The notes: a model not told the origin generated them from the letters alone. 50,813 nt of DNA from an uncultured Saprospiraceae bacterium (GCA_937928405.1 CALFWZ010000177.1:1-50813), one strand, 5' to 3'; shown: positions 10,801-20,694, counted from the first letter of the stretch. Translations and numbers: made by a program.

Positions 10801-13800
10801 ATAAGTTCCGGCAGGAAGATCAGTTAAATCTTCTGTTCCTCCTAATCCGTTAGCCCAAACATAGGTGTAAGTACCCGGTCCAGTTCCACCAATAACCGTC
10901 ACATCAATTGACCCAGTGCTTGTTCCATTACAAGTAGCATTATTTACGGTAGTTTGAGTTAGATCAACTTGGAGTGCTCCTGGTTCAGAAACATTATACT
11001 GAGCAATTTCAGTACACATATTTTGATCCGTAACTATTAATTCTACATTACCTGAAGGCAAGCCAGTCACCGTAGGAGATGATCCAGTTACACCGTTCCA
11101 GCTATACGTATAGTTACCGGTACCTCCACTAACGGAAACGGTAACACTACCATTGTCATCACCACAAGTAGCTTGACCAACTGAAATCTCTGTAATTACT
11201 ATCGGTTCAGCAGGTTCTGTAATAGTAATCATCGTAGAGGCAGCACACATACTCATATCTGTCACTGTTACGAAATAATCACCTGCAGGTAAGTTCGTAG
11301 GATTTACTAATCCATTTAAATTAGCATTAGTAGGTCCCCAGTCGATCGTATTTCCACCAGAACCACCTTGTATATCTAAGATGATGCTTCCTGTACTTTC
11401 ACCGAAACAAGTCACAGGGTCAGCAGAGATTGCTAAAGTAGGAGTACCAGGATTCTCTACTTCAGTGGTCAGAGAAACTACTGGACACATATTCATATCC
11501 GTAACTGTCACATCGTAAATACCAGCTGGAACGTCGATAAGGTTTGGAGCACTTGTTCCATTACTCCATGCGTAGGTGTAAGTTCCAACACCTGTTCCAC
11601 CTTCTACTAATAAACTAACCGATCCGTTCGAAACACCACAATCTGCTTGCGTTGGCGTCAAGGTCGTTGTCAAAGGAGCAGGTTCAGTAATCGTGATATT
11701 CAATTCAGGTAAAATACAACCATCTCCATCACTTACTGTTACGGTATAGGTTCCTTGAGGTAAGTTCGTTCTATTTCCTGTTGTTACGGTAGCATTGTCT
11801 GACCATGCATACGTGTATGGAGTCGTTCCACCTTGTACGTCTAAAGCAATAGCACCCGTAGCCTCACCGTTACAAGCAACAGGGGTCGCAGTTGGGTTAA
11901 CACTAAGTGCACCTGGCTCACTCACACTGAAACTTTCCGATATCAATTCACACATATTCGCATCCGTAACGGTAAAGGTATAACTACCAGGTCCAACAGC
12001 CGTTAAATCTGGTGTTGTGGTTACACCATCACTCCAAGCGTAAGTGTAAGGAGTAGTACCGCCAGTAACCGCCACAGAAACACTACCATTGGTATCACCA
12101 CAAGTAGCAGGTTCAATTACGGCATTGATATTATCAATATTTAAAGCAGCGGCGGGTTCTGTTATCGTAAAGGTTTCTATTACCTCACACATATTAATGT
12201 CAGTAATAGTTACGGTATGTGGACCAGCAGGAAGTAACAGTGCTGTTTCTGTTACTTGTGAATTACTCCAAGCAAAATCAAATGGACCTTCTCCCGCCAT
12301 TACATTAACTGCAATCTGACCTTCTGCTTCTCCAAAACATCCAACATTGGTGATGTCAGTTGTGTAAGTAATAGCAGGGGCAGGAGCAACGGTAAATGCT
12401 ACTGGTTGTACACAACCGTTTCCATCAATTACCGAAACTGTATAATTTCCTTCTCCTAAATTGTTAAAGCTATTTCCAGCTTGAGGGCCAAGGCCGATGT
12501 CATACATATAATTTCCATCTCCTCCAATTGCTTCGATAGCAACAATACCATCAGTAGCACCAGAACAAACAGTCAGATCACTTGAAGCTAAGGTAACCTG
12601 AGCATCTAAGTCCGCAGCTTCTGCCACTGAAACATTTACGGGTGCGCTTGGACAACCGTTCACATCCGTTACAATAAAAATATAGTCGCCAGGAGCTAGG
12701 TTATCAAAAGTATTAGAAGCTTGAGGGCCATTACCAATATCATACATAAATCCTCCATTTCCACCAGCAGCATTAATCGTAATAGATCCGTCGGTAGCAC
12801 CGAAACAGTTAATTAAATCACTATTTGGATCAACCGCAGCTGTCAAAGCAGGTGCTTCTTGTACCGCAACAGCGATTGGGGCTGTTGTACAACCATTTCC
12901 GTCAACGATGTCAATAGTATAATCTCCCGCAGGTAAATTATCAAAGACATTCGTAGACTGTGAAATGCTCCCAGGGTTAAGTGTATACATTAAGTTTCCA
13001 TCTCCTCCACTTCCGTTGACCGTGATAGAACCAATGGTTTCTCCATCACAAATAGAAAGTGTACTAACTGGATCAATTACTCCAGCTACAGGTGTTGCTG
13101 CATCAATTGTAACATCAACAGGCATTGGACTACAGCCATCAGCATCTGTAATGATAATCGTATAATTGCCATCACCTAGACCTGTAAATTCGTTACTTGC
13201 TTGCTGCGTTGCATTATTATCAATACTATACATTAAACCGCCTGTTCCACCTGCAGCATTGATGGTAATTGAACCATCCGTGGCACCAGCACAAACTAAC
13301 AATTCACTAGCTGCATCAACCGTCGCACTGATTGGAGCACCTTCATCAACGGTAAATGTTACAGGTGTAGTAGTACAACCAGCTCCGTCCGTAATTAATA
13401 CTGTATGAGATCCAGGAGCAAGGTTATTGAAAACATTATTAGGTTGATCACCATTATTATCAATATTGTAAGAGAAATTATTATCTCCACCAGAGGCTGT
13501 GATCGTAACAGAACCATCTGTGAAGCCATTACAAACCAACAAATCACTAGCACTAATACTTGCTAGAATGGCAGCAGATTCTGTTACCGTAACACTTATT
13601 GGTTCGGTACAACCGTTTCCATCTTCTACCATTCCGTCGTAAACATTCGCCCCAAGGTTATCGAAGACCGGGCTTGATTGAGTCACTCCACCTAAAGTAT
13701 ACATAAAGTTTCCGTCGCCACCATTAGCGTCAATGGTAACAGAACCATCTGTCTCACCATTACAAAGCGCAAGGTTAGAAGCCGCAGCATCAACCTGAAC

Positions 13801-16800
13801 AGTAATTGCTGGAGCCGGAGCAACTGTAAAATCAAAACTTCCTGAACACATGTTGCCGTCCATAACGGTAACGGTATAATTATTTGGAGCGAGGTTATCA
13901 AATACGCCATTATTTTGAGTCGTTCCAGGAATACTGTAAGTCAAGTTATTGTCACCACCAGAAGCAGTAATCGTAACCGTACCATCACTTTCTCCAGTAC
14001 AAACTATTAGGTCACTCATCGCTGCATCTAGATCAATGGTGATTGGTGCTAATTCAGTTACCGTAAAATCTACGTCATTCGTACAACCGTTTCCGTCGGT
14101 AACTTGAATTGTATAGTTTCCTCCTGTCAGTCCAGTAAATACATTACTTGCTTGTGTATCTGGTCCAAGGGTATAAGTGAAGTTATTATCTCCACCGCTA
14201 GCATCGACACTAACAATACCATCCGTTGCGCTATCACAAATCGTCAATTCGCTATTCCCTAGATTTACATCTAAAGTAATTTCTGCTAATTCATCAACGT
14301 CCACCATAATATCTTCTGACGTACAGTTGTTTCCATCAATAACCGTTACGATGAAATTTCCACCCCCTAAGTTATCAAATACATTACTTGTTTGTGGAGC
14401 TCCATTATTAAGTCGGTACATTAGGTTTCCATCTCCACCAGAAGCAGTAATGGTAATAGACCCATCGGTATCTCCATCACAAACTATTAGATCACTCGCT
14501 GCATCTACCGTACCGATGATCTCATTAGCGGCAGGTATCATGATATCCACAAAATCCGTACAACCGTTTATATCAATAACATTTACCGTATAATTTCCTG
14601 GAGCAAGTCCAGTAAACTCGTTACTATCTTGATTTGGTCCATTGTCAATATTGAATTCGAATGGTCCATTTCCTCCATTGGTTACAACAGTTACCTCACC
14701 GTCTTCCTCTTCAAAACAAGTTTCACTCGCTAATTGGTCTTCTGCGAGTGTAACTGGAACTGGTGCTAAGATCGTAATTTCAAAAGGCATACTAGAACAA
14801 TTTGAATCATCTTCAACAAGCACGGTTACCATTCCAGCATTTAGGTCACTCACCCCACCATTACCATCTGAGGTACCTTCACTCCAAGTGTAAGAATAGT
14901 TTCCAGTACCACCAACAACATTTACGGAAGCAGTTGCTCCACCAGAGCCATCACAAGCAGCACCAGTTTGGTTGTCTAGGGTAACGATAATAGGAGTTGA
15001 TTCTGCGATAGAAGTAGAAAAGACTTCACTACACATATTGGCATCGGTCACAGTCACAAATTGTCCGCCACCACTTTTTCCGCTTATTACGGGTGTTATT
15101 TCACCATCTGTCCATAAGTAAGTATAAGGTCCTACTCCACCACTTGGAGTAACGGTCGCACCACCATCGCCATCGCCAGCGCAAGAAACATCAGTCGGTG
15201 TAACTACAGCAGTAATTTCAGATTGTCCCATCAGAGTTTCTGTGAATGTTTCTGAACAACTACCATCCATATTGGATACCGTTATAGTGTAAGAACCAGG
15301 TCCTAATAAGAAAAATTCGTTACTTGATTGTGGACCATTACCTATATCGTAGCTATAAGTTCCGCTTCCACCGCTTGCGTTTACAGTGATCGAACCATTT
15401 GAATCACCAAAACATTCTGGGTCAACCGGATCAATAGTTGCCGAAATGGCTACTGGTTCCGCAATGGTTACCGATAAAGTTTGTGGACACATATTTTCAT
15501 CTCTTACGGTCACAGTATGAGGACCAGGATCTAAACCGATCGCAGGATTGGTGGTTTCACCATTATCCCAAAGGAAAGTATAATTAGTTCCCGTTCCTCC
15601 AGAAACGGATACTTCAGCAGAGCCATCTGTTCCAGCTACACAAGAAGTTTGCGTAGTTGCTACCTCTGATACCATGAGTGGAGCCGGGGCAGTAATTTCA
15701 ACTGGGAATGGAGCGGAAGAACATCCGGCCGCATCCATAGCTACTACAGAATACATACCAGGAGCTAGACCTGAAGCGGTCGCTGTAGTAGAGGTGCTAC
15801 CCGTCCAAGTATAACTAACTGCTCCAGAGGCACCGGTCACCGTTACGGTAGCTGTTCCATCAGAATCAGTAGGACAAGAAACTTCTAATTGGGTAACTGC
15901 TACATCTAACTGAACGCCTAAAGAACCACCTCCATCTACATCTGTAGAAAGGGAAACAGAACACATGTTTGCATCCATAACATCCACTGTAACGGTACCA
16001 CCAGGAAGATCAGAAATATTCTGGGTTGTTTGTCCATCGCCCCATAAGTAAGTATATGGTCCTGTTCCACCCACTGGAGTAACCGTTGCTGTACCATTGC
16101 TAGATCCACCACAAGTTACGGGTGTGTTGGCAATGGTAGGTAAAAATTCAGCTGGTGTTCCAACTGTGACAGGAATATCTCCACTTGTACAACCTGCTCC
16201 ATCGGTTACTGTCAACGTATAATTACCAGCAACAAGGTCAGAAATAACATTGCCTGTAACTGTTCCGCTACCGACTGTATAAGAAATGGGTGCTGTACCA
16301 CCAACTATATCAATTGTGATACTACCATTATCGTCTCCAAAACATTCTACATCAGAAATATTAGAAGCATCTACGGTAAAAGAACTACCAGCAGCGATGA
16401 CTACGTCTTGCGTTCCGGTACATCCACTATCATTAGAAATGGTCACTTCATAGGTACCAGCTGCCAAATCATTTCTGGTAGCAGCATTAATATTACCGGG
16501 CCAAGTAAAGGTAAAGTTTCCTGGTCCGTCTCCTGTTAAGGTAACAGAACCATCTTCAGATCCGGTACAAGATTCACCAGATTGATTAGATTCAGTAGCG
16601 GTAACATTTCCACCACTAGCTTCCACAAGACCAATCCATAAAAATTCACATCCATTATCATCTGTTATTAATAACTCGTGGACACCTGCGGCAACATCTG
16701 TTGGGTTCTCTTGAGTGGAAGTATAGCCATTAGGGCCTGTCCACGCGTAAGTATAAAGACCACTAGCACTTGTACCTCCCTGGGCAAAAACAATCATTTC

Positions 16801-18063
16801 TCCATCCGCTGCACTTCCACAAGAAGGCTGTACATCAACATTCACATCTGCAAAAAGATAAGGTGGTTCGTCAATAAAAACAAATTCTTCTATTTCACAT
16901 CCTGTACTAAGATCTGTGATAGTGACAGATGTCGAACCTACTGGCAATTGATTATTAGTAAATCCTGTTACATTGCTACCTTCCCAAGCAAAACTGAAAG
17001 GACCACCACCGTTATTTTGCATAAAAATAGAAGCCTGACCGTTTTCGAAGTAATTATCTTGACTCGAATTACAGGTAGTAGGTACTTCAATAATATTAGC
17101 TACAGCGATAAGGTTTTCGTTTACTGTCAGGGTAACCAGCGTATCACAAAGAGGGCCGGGTACTAAAATAGAATGAACTCCTGCGGGGTAAGTAATCCCA
17201 TCTCCATAAAAGACGTACCCTCCATCTTCTGGACTACAATAGTCTCGTGTAAGTGAGTACATAGGAGGATCGATAGGCACATTGAGCGGAGGGCCGGTAT
17301 TTGTTTGACCATTCGTTAGGTTCGTTACACTAACGCTAACATCACCGCCAACTGGTCCCCATATTACGGTCACCGCATTACAATTTTGAGTAATAATTTC
17401 TGTACCTGGAGGGAAATTCCAAGTATAAATATCTGCGTCATTTACTGGAGGAACCGTAAAAGTTAGCTCTGCACCAGGACAAGTAGGAATAGGATCACTG
17501 GTGGTAGGTTGAGAAGGATTACCTAAATTTACCACCGGCATTTCCACGGAACCAACGCTCAGGATCATGTTCAAATCACAAGTAGAACCACTACATCCAT
17601 CAACCATGATAAAATAAGGTGTTCCTGGTTCCACCACTCCTCCTAAAGTAATGGTTTGTCCAGGAGCAGCACAATCACATTGAATAGCTCCGATGGGCTC
17701 ACTATTAGGATCACATGCTGGATATAATCCAAGTTGTATTCCTTGGTTACCACCTACTGTTGTACAGTTGGAACTGGTTATATCTATAAAAATAAATGTT
17801 GATGTCGGAATGATCCGATACCAAGTGGTATTGTGGAAAAATCCTTGTCCATTACATCCTGGAATTGCACCACCACCATTGATACCTTCTAACATTCTTG
17901 TGTCAAAGGGAAAGTCAATAACGTCAGAGTCGGCACAGTTTGCGGCACCGGGATCACACTGCGCTAAAGAAACGGTATGATTAAATAAAAATAGGGCAAG
18001 GAAAAGGGTGATTGTTCTAAACAACTGACTGAAAGACAGTTGTGTCTTGTTGATGTTTTGCAT
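7864..18063 (-). CDS. Giant SprB-repeat surface protein with type IX secretion C-terminal domain
   Basis: A 3399-residue repetitive protein. Residues 1-35 form a signal peptide (ALFLFNHTVSLAQ). Residues about 36-170 form a cysteine-rich beta domain with WYRI and PYFIMVDGC motifs, then a PKD-like region. From about 325 to 3220 come roughly 35-40 SprB-type repeats of 70-85 residues. A typical unit runs C-G-x-x-x-G-S-I-x-V, GGTGPYTYLWS, LPAGTYTVTVTDxNxC, ITEP. Most units carry two cysteines. The last 95 residues (IYIPNAFNPNS, VRIFNRWGEVIY, GSWDG, GVYVYIFE, FSGDVTLLR) are a CHU_C/type B sorting domain. SprB of Flavobacterium johnsoniae is a mobile gliding adhesin, so this protein is probably exported by the type IX system and works in adhesion or gliding. 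No sprC, sprD or sprF homologue is adjacent. Confidence 0.92.
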   Translation of the reverse strand: MQNINKTQLSFSQLFRTITLFLALFLFNHTVSLAQCDPGAANCADSDVIDFPFDTRMLEGINGGGAIPGCNGQGFFHNTTWYRIIPTSTFIFIDITSSNCTTVGGNQGIQLGLYPACDPNSEPIGAIQCDCAAPGQTITLGGVVEPGTPYFIMVDGCSGSTCDLNMILSVGSVEMPVVNLGNPSQPTTSDPIPTCPGAELTFTVPPVNDADIYTWNFPPGTEIITQNCNAVTVIWGPVGGDVSVSVTNLTNGQTNTGPPLNVPIDPPMYSLTRDYCSPEDGGYVFYGDGITYPAGVHSILVPGPLCDTLVTLTVNENLIAVANIIEVPTTCNSSQDNYFENGQASIFMQNNGGGPFSFAWEGSNVTGFTNNQLPVGSTSVTITDLSTGCEIEEFVFIDEPPYLFADVNVDVQPSCGSAADGEMIVFAQGGTSASGLYTYAWTGPNGYTSTQENPTDVAAGVHELLITDDNGCEFLWIGLVEASGGNVTATESNQSGESCTGSEDGSVTLTGDGPGNFTFTWPGNINAATRNDLAAGTYEVTISNDSGCTGTQDVVIAAGSSFTVDASNISDVECFGDDNGSITIDIVGGTAPISYTVGSGTVTGNVISDLVAGNYTLTVTDGAGCTSGDIPVTVGTPAEFLPTIANTPVTCGGSSNGTATVTPVGGTGPYTYLWGDGQTTQNISDLPGGTVTVDVMDANMCSVSLSTDVDGGGSLGVQLDVAVTQLEVSCPTDSDGTATVTVTGASGAVSYTWTGSTSTTATASGLAPGMYSVVAMDAAGCSSAPFPVEITAPAPLMVSEVATTQTSCVAGTDGSAEVSVSGGTGTNYTFLWDNGETTNPAIGLDPGPHTVTVRDENMCPQTLSVTIAEPVAISATIDPVDPECFGDSNGSITVNASGGSGTYSYDIGNGPQSSNEFFLLGPGSYTITVSNMDGSCSETFTETLMGQSEITAVVTPTDVSCAGDGDGGATVTPSGGVGPYTYLWTDGEITPVISGKSGGGQFVTVTDANMCSEVFSTSIAESTPIIVTLDNQTGAACDGSGGATASVNVVGGTGNYSYTWSEGTSDGNGGVSDLNAGMVTVLVEDDSNCSSMPFEITILAPVPVTLAEDQLASETCFEEEDGEVTVVTNGGNGPFEFNIDNGPNQDSNEFTGLAPGNYTVNVIDINGCTDFVDIMIPAANEIIGTVDAASDLIVCDGDTDGSITITASGGDGNLMYRLNNGAPQTSNVFDNLGGGNFIVTVIDGNNCTSEDIMVDVDELAEITLDVNLGNSELTICDSATDGIVSVDASGGDNNFTYTLGPDTQASNVFTGLTGGNYTIQVTDGNGCTNDVDFTVTELAPITIDLDAAMSDLIVCTGESDGTVTITASGGDNNLTYSIPGTTQNNGVFDNLAPNNYTVTVMDGNMCSGSFDFTVAPAPAITVQVDAAASNLALCNGETDGSVTIDANGGDGNFMYTLGGVTQSSPVFDNLGANVYDGMVEDGNGCTEPISVTVTESAAILASISASDLLVCNGFTDGSVTITASGGDNNFSYNIDNNGDQPNNVFNNLAPGSHTVLITDGAGCTTTPVTFTVDEGAPISATVDAASELLVCAGATDGSITINAAGGTGGLMYSIDNNATQQASNEFTGLGDGNYTIIITDADGCSPMPVDVTIDAATPVAGVIDPVSTLSICDGETIGSITVNGSGGDGNLMYTLNPGSISQSTNVFDNLPAGDYTIDIVDGNGCTTAPIAVAVQEAPALTAAVDPNSDLINCFGATDGSITINAAGGNGGFMYDIGNGPQASNTFDNLAPGDYIFIVTDVNGCPSAPVNVSVAEAADLDAQVTLASSDLTVCSGATDGIVAIEAIGGDGNYMYDIGLGPQAGNSFNNLGEGNYTVSVIDGNGCVQPVAFTVAPAPAITYTTDITNVGCFGEAEGQIAVNVMAGEGPFDFAWSNSQVTETALLLPAGPHTVTITDINMCEVIETFTITEPAAALNIDNINAVIEPATCGDTNGSVSVAVTGGTTPYTYAWSDGVTTTPDLTAVGPGSYTFTVTDANMCELISESFSVSEPGALSVNPTATPVACNGEATGAIALDVQGGTTPYTYAWSDNATVTTGNRTNLPQGTYTVTVSDGDGCILPELNITITEPAPLTTTLTPTQADCGVSNGSVSLLVEGGTGVGTYTYAWSNGTSAPNLIDVPAGIYDVTVTDMNMCPVVSLTTEVENPGTPTLAISADPVTCFGESTGSIILDIQGGSGGNTIDWGPTNANLNGLVNPTNLPAGDYFVTVTDMSMCAASTMITITEPAEPIVITEISVGQATCGDDNGSVTVSVSGGTGNYTYSWNGVTGSSPTVTGLPSGNVELIVTDQNMCTEIAQYNVSEPGALQVDLTQTTVNNATCNGTSTGSIDVTVIGGTGPGTYTYVWANGLGGTEDLTDLPAGTYSLVITDGDDCEFAYEATITEPEELTAISTAIMANCGQSNGGINITVSGGTEPYNFAWSDGTSTEDLSNAPAGSNTVTITDFNMCEFILTDDIENPNPPVISLTSTNVTCNNTATGTATLDVSGGSGTYTYIWDTPGIEGSNPTNLPAGDYTVTVLDNLNCSAVETLTITEPMPLVLDIEAVVEATCGEANGSVAIGITGGTAPYTYVWSNGASSEDLQDLVPGTYVLDFMDDNGCTLSESFVVSEPNALTVAPGSIVQVDCPGGNTGSIQATVTGGSGPGTYTYLWSNGATTETIDNLVAGTYTLTVTDTDDCSFEYAETITQPDPIMITGTTTDAVCGEANGSINLTVEGGTGPYFYIWDNGAAPVEDPANLPAGLYNVTITDQNNCQAEPFNISVTSPNAPEIEFASAPVTCNGANDGSIDLTVTGGTGIVLINWTDNPTYNGQTSVDGLAPGMYNIVAEDEEGCTFPVTITIAEPQLLEAFVVDPQSSTLCNGSSDGSIELTVQGGTTQSGSYTYQWTNGAANVQNPDNLAAGTYSVIVTDDNGCTAEEMVTIVEPDAIALTADPSAASCSNTADGGIEVSVIGGTGDYTYEWNGGLYTEEDLSDLQPGNYTLVVSDQNSCNGTIDVVVPAPAPVTINLTDVSDYNGFNTSCNESEDGFITVSAEGGNSNYSYAWADGTDGPTISDIGQGNYSVIATDQEGCTGQNNFSLDAPAPIIVDVDTDEPECFGESNGVVIINGVDGGRLPYRFSLNNGDYTTAQFFGNLGSGTYSLAVEDANGCTSDLDVVVDEVEEITVSLSELPVVDINLGDFLTLSPQTSIPLDSNFVWSVSAIAEDTLGQELRPEVRPFNTTSYSFTVTDEFGCVASDEVLVQVNKPRSIYIPNAFNPNSTNGNNVFTIHGGQDVNIVRSVRIFNRWGEVIYSDQNFSTDNPLRGSWDGSFRSKAAQSGVYVYIFEVEFIDGYTETFSGDVTLLR

Positions 18064-18164
18064 ATTGTAAGATTCCTAAAAGTTCTAAAAAACGAGCAGG
18101 AAAAATAGTATACAAAACCACGTATCTGTAAATACAAAAATCGTATTAAATAGATAGGGAGTAA

Positions 18165-18184
18165 GCTAATTTGAGCAAATTAGC
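18165..18184. other. Perfect short hairpin upstream of the giant gene
   Basis: GCTAATTT (18165-18172) and AAATTAGC (18177-18184) form a perfect 8-bp stem with a GAGC loop, about 100 bases before the SprB-repeat gene start. It could be an operator-like palindrome or a leader structure. No U-tract follows on either strand, so it is not a terminator. Confidence 0.4.
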
Positions 18185-18319
18185 AACGTAAAGTATTGGC
18201 TGATAGTATTATCTCCTCTCGTGTTTGTGACCGCAAAATAGCAAATATTTTGAAAAAATGCATTATCTACGAACAAATATTATGAAAAATACCTATTTTC
18301 TAATAGAAAATTGACATAA

Positions 18320-19750
18320 TTAGTCCCATCGAGACATACTTATCATAGATTTTGGATAGTCTGCACCAATTTTGACATGAGATGATTCTTGCTCCTCAAA
18401 AGAAAGTTGATCTGGTCGGTGCACTTTATGATTGGGAACTGATTCCAGTTCTGGAAGCCAAGCTTTTACATATTTACCTTTTGGATCATATCTTCGGGCT
18501 TGGGAGAGAATATTAAAATATCGATTTTCACGTGGATCATTCCCTACTCCTGCAATATAGTTCCAATTGCACCAGTTACTGGTCACATCATAATCAATCA
18601 GCATAGATTCAAAATAAGAAGCGCCCAACTGCCAGTTGACATGTAAATCTTTGACCAAAAAACTAGCGACGTTTTGTCGTCCCCGATTAGACATAAAACC
18701 ACTCATGGCCAATTCTCTCATATTTGCGTCAATAAATGGTACCCCAGTTCGTCCTTCTATCCATAATTGTAGCAATTTATGGTCATTATCCCATTCTGGA
18801 TCTATTTCGTCTTTAATTCCTCCTTGAAGAAAAATTTGATTTCCATGTTTTTTTCCCATCAAACGGAAAAAATCTCTCCAGAGTAATTCGAAAAATAGCC
18901 AGTAGGTAGAATCATTACTTCCTCTTTCTGCCTCATAATTCTTTAATTCATGATAAATCGTTTTGGGGGAGATACAACCTTGAGCCAACCAAGGAGATAA
19001 TTTGGAAGAGTAGTCTTCGCCAAGTAATTCATTGCGGGTTTCCTTATAATTCTTAATGAGGTCTGTATCCCATAAGTAGTATTTTAACCGTTCTAAAGCA
19101 TGATTTTCTCCACCTTTTGGAGAGAAAGCTTGCTCAGGTAAGTCAAAATCTGCATATCCAAAATCAGCTAATTTTGGCACCTCTTCAGCAGCTACTTTCA
19201 GGGTGGTTGGATTAAAAGAACTAGGCTTATCCAAAGGTTCTCTGACTGGAACAAATCGCTCTACTTCTTTTCTGAAATTACTAAAGGTCTCTGGACAATG
19301 GGTGATAGGAAACGGGAGGTCTTGGGTGTAGTACAACATTTTACCCCGACTAAATATGATTTCTTGTCCAACCGACCAAAGGTTTCGTTCTAATGCATCC
19401 TGAACTTCTACCTCTTCTCTAGTCCGTTCTCGATTACAAAAAACCCAACTTGATTTAAGTTGACGTGCTAAGGAAAAAATAACTTCTTCAGGCTTACCAA
19501 TTCTAATAATTAGATCACTACCCAAAGCTTGCAGACTATTCTTTAAATCGTGTACTGCTTCAATAATGAATTTTGTTCGGTACTTCCCTACCTTTGAGAA
19601 ACCAAAACGCGTTTCTCCCTTAAAGAGTCGTTCATCAAAAACATAAATGGGATAAACTTCTTCGCCACTATTGATTGCATGAGTAAGGGCTTCGTTATCT
19701 GCTAAACGAAGGTCCTGACGAAACCAAACAATTACACGTTTACCTTTCAT
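18320..19750 (-). CDS. Cryptochrome/photolyase family protein, DASH type
   Basis: A 476-residue flavoprotein of the photolyase/cryptochrome family. The N-terminal Rossmann-like domain (about 1-135) starts VIVWFRQDLRLADNEAL and would hold the antenna cofactor. The C-terminal FAD-binding part contains KLSPWLAQGCISPKTIY, ELLWRDFFRLM, RTGVPFIDANMRELAMSG and WCNWNYIAGVGNDPREN. The run FNILSQARRYDPKGKYVKAW is characteristic of DASH cryptochromes, which repair cyclobutane pyrimidine dimers in single-stranded or looped DNA using blue light. The length fits bacterial Cry-DASH. It is on the same strand as the giant gene with a 256-base gap, so it is probably independent of it. Confidence 0.92.
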   Translation of the reverse strand: MKGKRVIVWFRQDLRLADNEALTHAINSGEEVYPIYVFDERLFKGETRFGFSKVGKYRTKFIIEAVHDLKNSLQALGSDLIIRIGKPEEVIFSLARQLKSSWVFCNRERTREEVEVQDALERNLWSVGQEIIFSRGKMLYYTQDLPFPITHCPETFSNFRKEVERFVPVREPLDKPSSFNPTTLKVAAEEVPKLADFGYADFDLPEQAFSPKGGENHALERLKYYLWDTDLIKNYKETRNELLGEDYSSKLSPWLAQGCISPKTIYHELKNYEAERGSNDSTYWLFFELLWRDFFRLMGKKHGNQIFLQGGIKDEIDPEWDNDHKLLQLWIEGRTGVPFIDANMRELAMSGFMSNRGRQNVASFLVKDLHVNWQLGASYFESMLIDYDVTSNWCNWNYIAGVGNDPRENRYFNILSQARRYDPKGKYVKAWLPELESVPNHKVHRPDQLSFEEQESSHVKIGADYPKSMISMSRWD

Positions 19751-19817
19751 GAAGTGGCATTTTTAATACAACAATATTTATCTTGAAATAGTTGAAAGAT
19801 CATGAACAATTTACTTA

Positions 19818-19981
19818 AGGGAATAGGAAAAATATAACCTACTCATTCTGCGACTTTAAGTTGCTCTTCTTCTGCGTTGTGAAAATACTCATTATGCTAA
19901 GGCATAACTCCGTTTTTCACGCCTTGAATAAGAACAACTTAAAACCACATTTACGAGTACCTTATTTATTTCCTACTCCCT
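19818..19981. repeat. 164-bp palindromic MITE-like element
   Basis: Two 80-base arms (19818-19897 and 19902-19981) are imperfect reverse complements around a TAAG loop. The ends read AGGGAATAGGAAA and, inverted, AGGGAGTAGGAAA. Internal matches include TTTAAGTTG with CAACTTAAA and TTATGC with GCATAA. No coding potential is seen. Together with plain AT-rich DNA it fills the 416-base gap between the photolyase and arfB starts. Confidence 0.75.
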
Positions 19982-20166
19982 AGAAAGTTTTTACTAACTT
20001 ACTGGAATTAAAGTTAGTTATTTTTTGTTAAAAAAATACTTAGACAAAAGTATAGATAAGTTTTGGCTAAGAAGATGTTTTGCTAGACAATACACAAAAG
20101 CGGAAGTTATGCTGATAATTTGTCTACGTAAATAAATTATTTAACCACCATAAAAATTTAAAAGAC

Positions 20167-20571
20167 ATGGAAAGAGGAATCATCAGGTCGGAACTAATTA
20201 TGAAGACTGCCCGAAGTTCAGGAAGTGGAGGTCAACATGTCAATAAAGTTTCTACAAAAGTAGAGATACATTTTCATGTCCATAAGTCAAAAGGATTGGA
20301 AGAAATCGAAAAAGTAAGACTTTCACAAAAATTGGCAAATCGAATTACCAACACGGGATTTCTAATTGTCACTTGTCAACAAACTCGCTCTCAATTAAAG
20401 AATAAAGAACTGGCAATCAACAAGTTATTCAAACTACTAAAAAAAGGTTTATACGTCAAACCTATTAGAAAGAAAAAAGGGATTTCAAAAAATCAAAAAG
20501 CTAAAAGATTAAAAAACAAAAAAGAGCAAAGTGAGAAAAAGGCATTACGCAAACCCATCAAATTCCCATAG
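20167..20571 (+). CDS. arfB: Alternative ribosome-rescue factor, ArfB/YaeJ type peptidyl-tRNA hydrolase
   Basis: A 134-residue release-factor-like protein. The catalytic GGQ lies at residues 21-23 in ARSSGSGGQHVNKVSTKVE, as in RF1/RF2 domain 3. There is no stop-codon recognition domain. The C-terminus (about 97-134) is a lysine-rich tail with KPIRKKKGISKNQKAKR, which in ArfB enters the empty mRNA channel of stalled ribosomes. The enzyme hydrolyses peptidyl-tRNA on ribosomes stalled without a stop codon. Length and layout match ArfB (about 140 aa). It is a single gene between a palindromic repeat and the SCO operon. Confidence 0.93.
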   Translation: MERGIIRSELIMKTARSSGSGGQHVNKVSTKVEIHFHVHKSKGLEEIEKVRLSQKLANRITNTGFLIVTCQQTRSQLKNKELAINKLFKLLKKGLYVKPIRKKKGISKNQKAKRLKNKKEQSEKKALRKPIKFP

Positions 20572-20631
20572 TAGTATATTACCAATAAGACCCCAACCCT
20601 GAAATTATGACGGCCTACTTACAATACAAAC

Positions 20632-20662
20632 TTTGATATTATTCCAATTATATTCAGTTTTG
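20632..20662 (+). promoter_or_regulatory. Candidate promoter for the SCO/cytochrome c operon
   Basis: A TTTG -33 box (20632-20635) lies 19 bases before CAGTTTTG (20655-20662), which matches the Bacteroidota -7 consensus TAnnTTTG except at its first base. The start codon of the first operon gene lies 33 bases further on. Confidence 0.45.
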
Positions 20663-20694
20663 CAGGAGCACTAAAAAACTAAATAATTTCTTTT

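Noticed and set aside
16678..17166. A 162-codon plus-strand frame inside the giant gene.
   Set aside because: It is antisense to SprB repeats; their biased codon use keeps the other strand open by chance.
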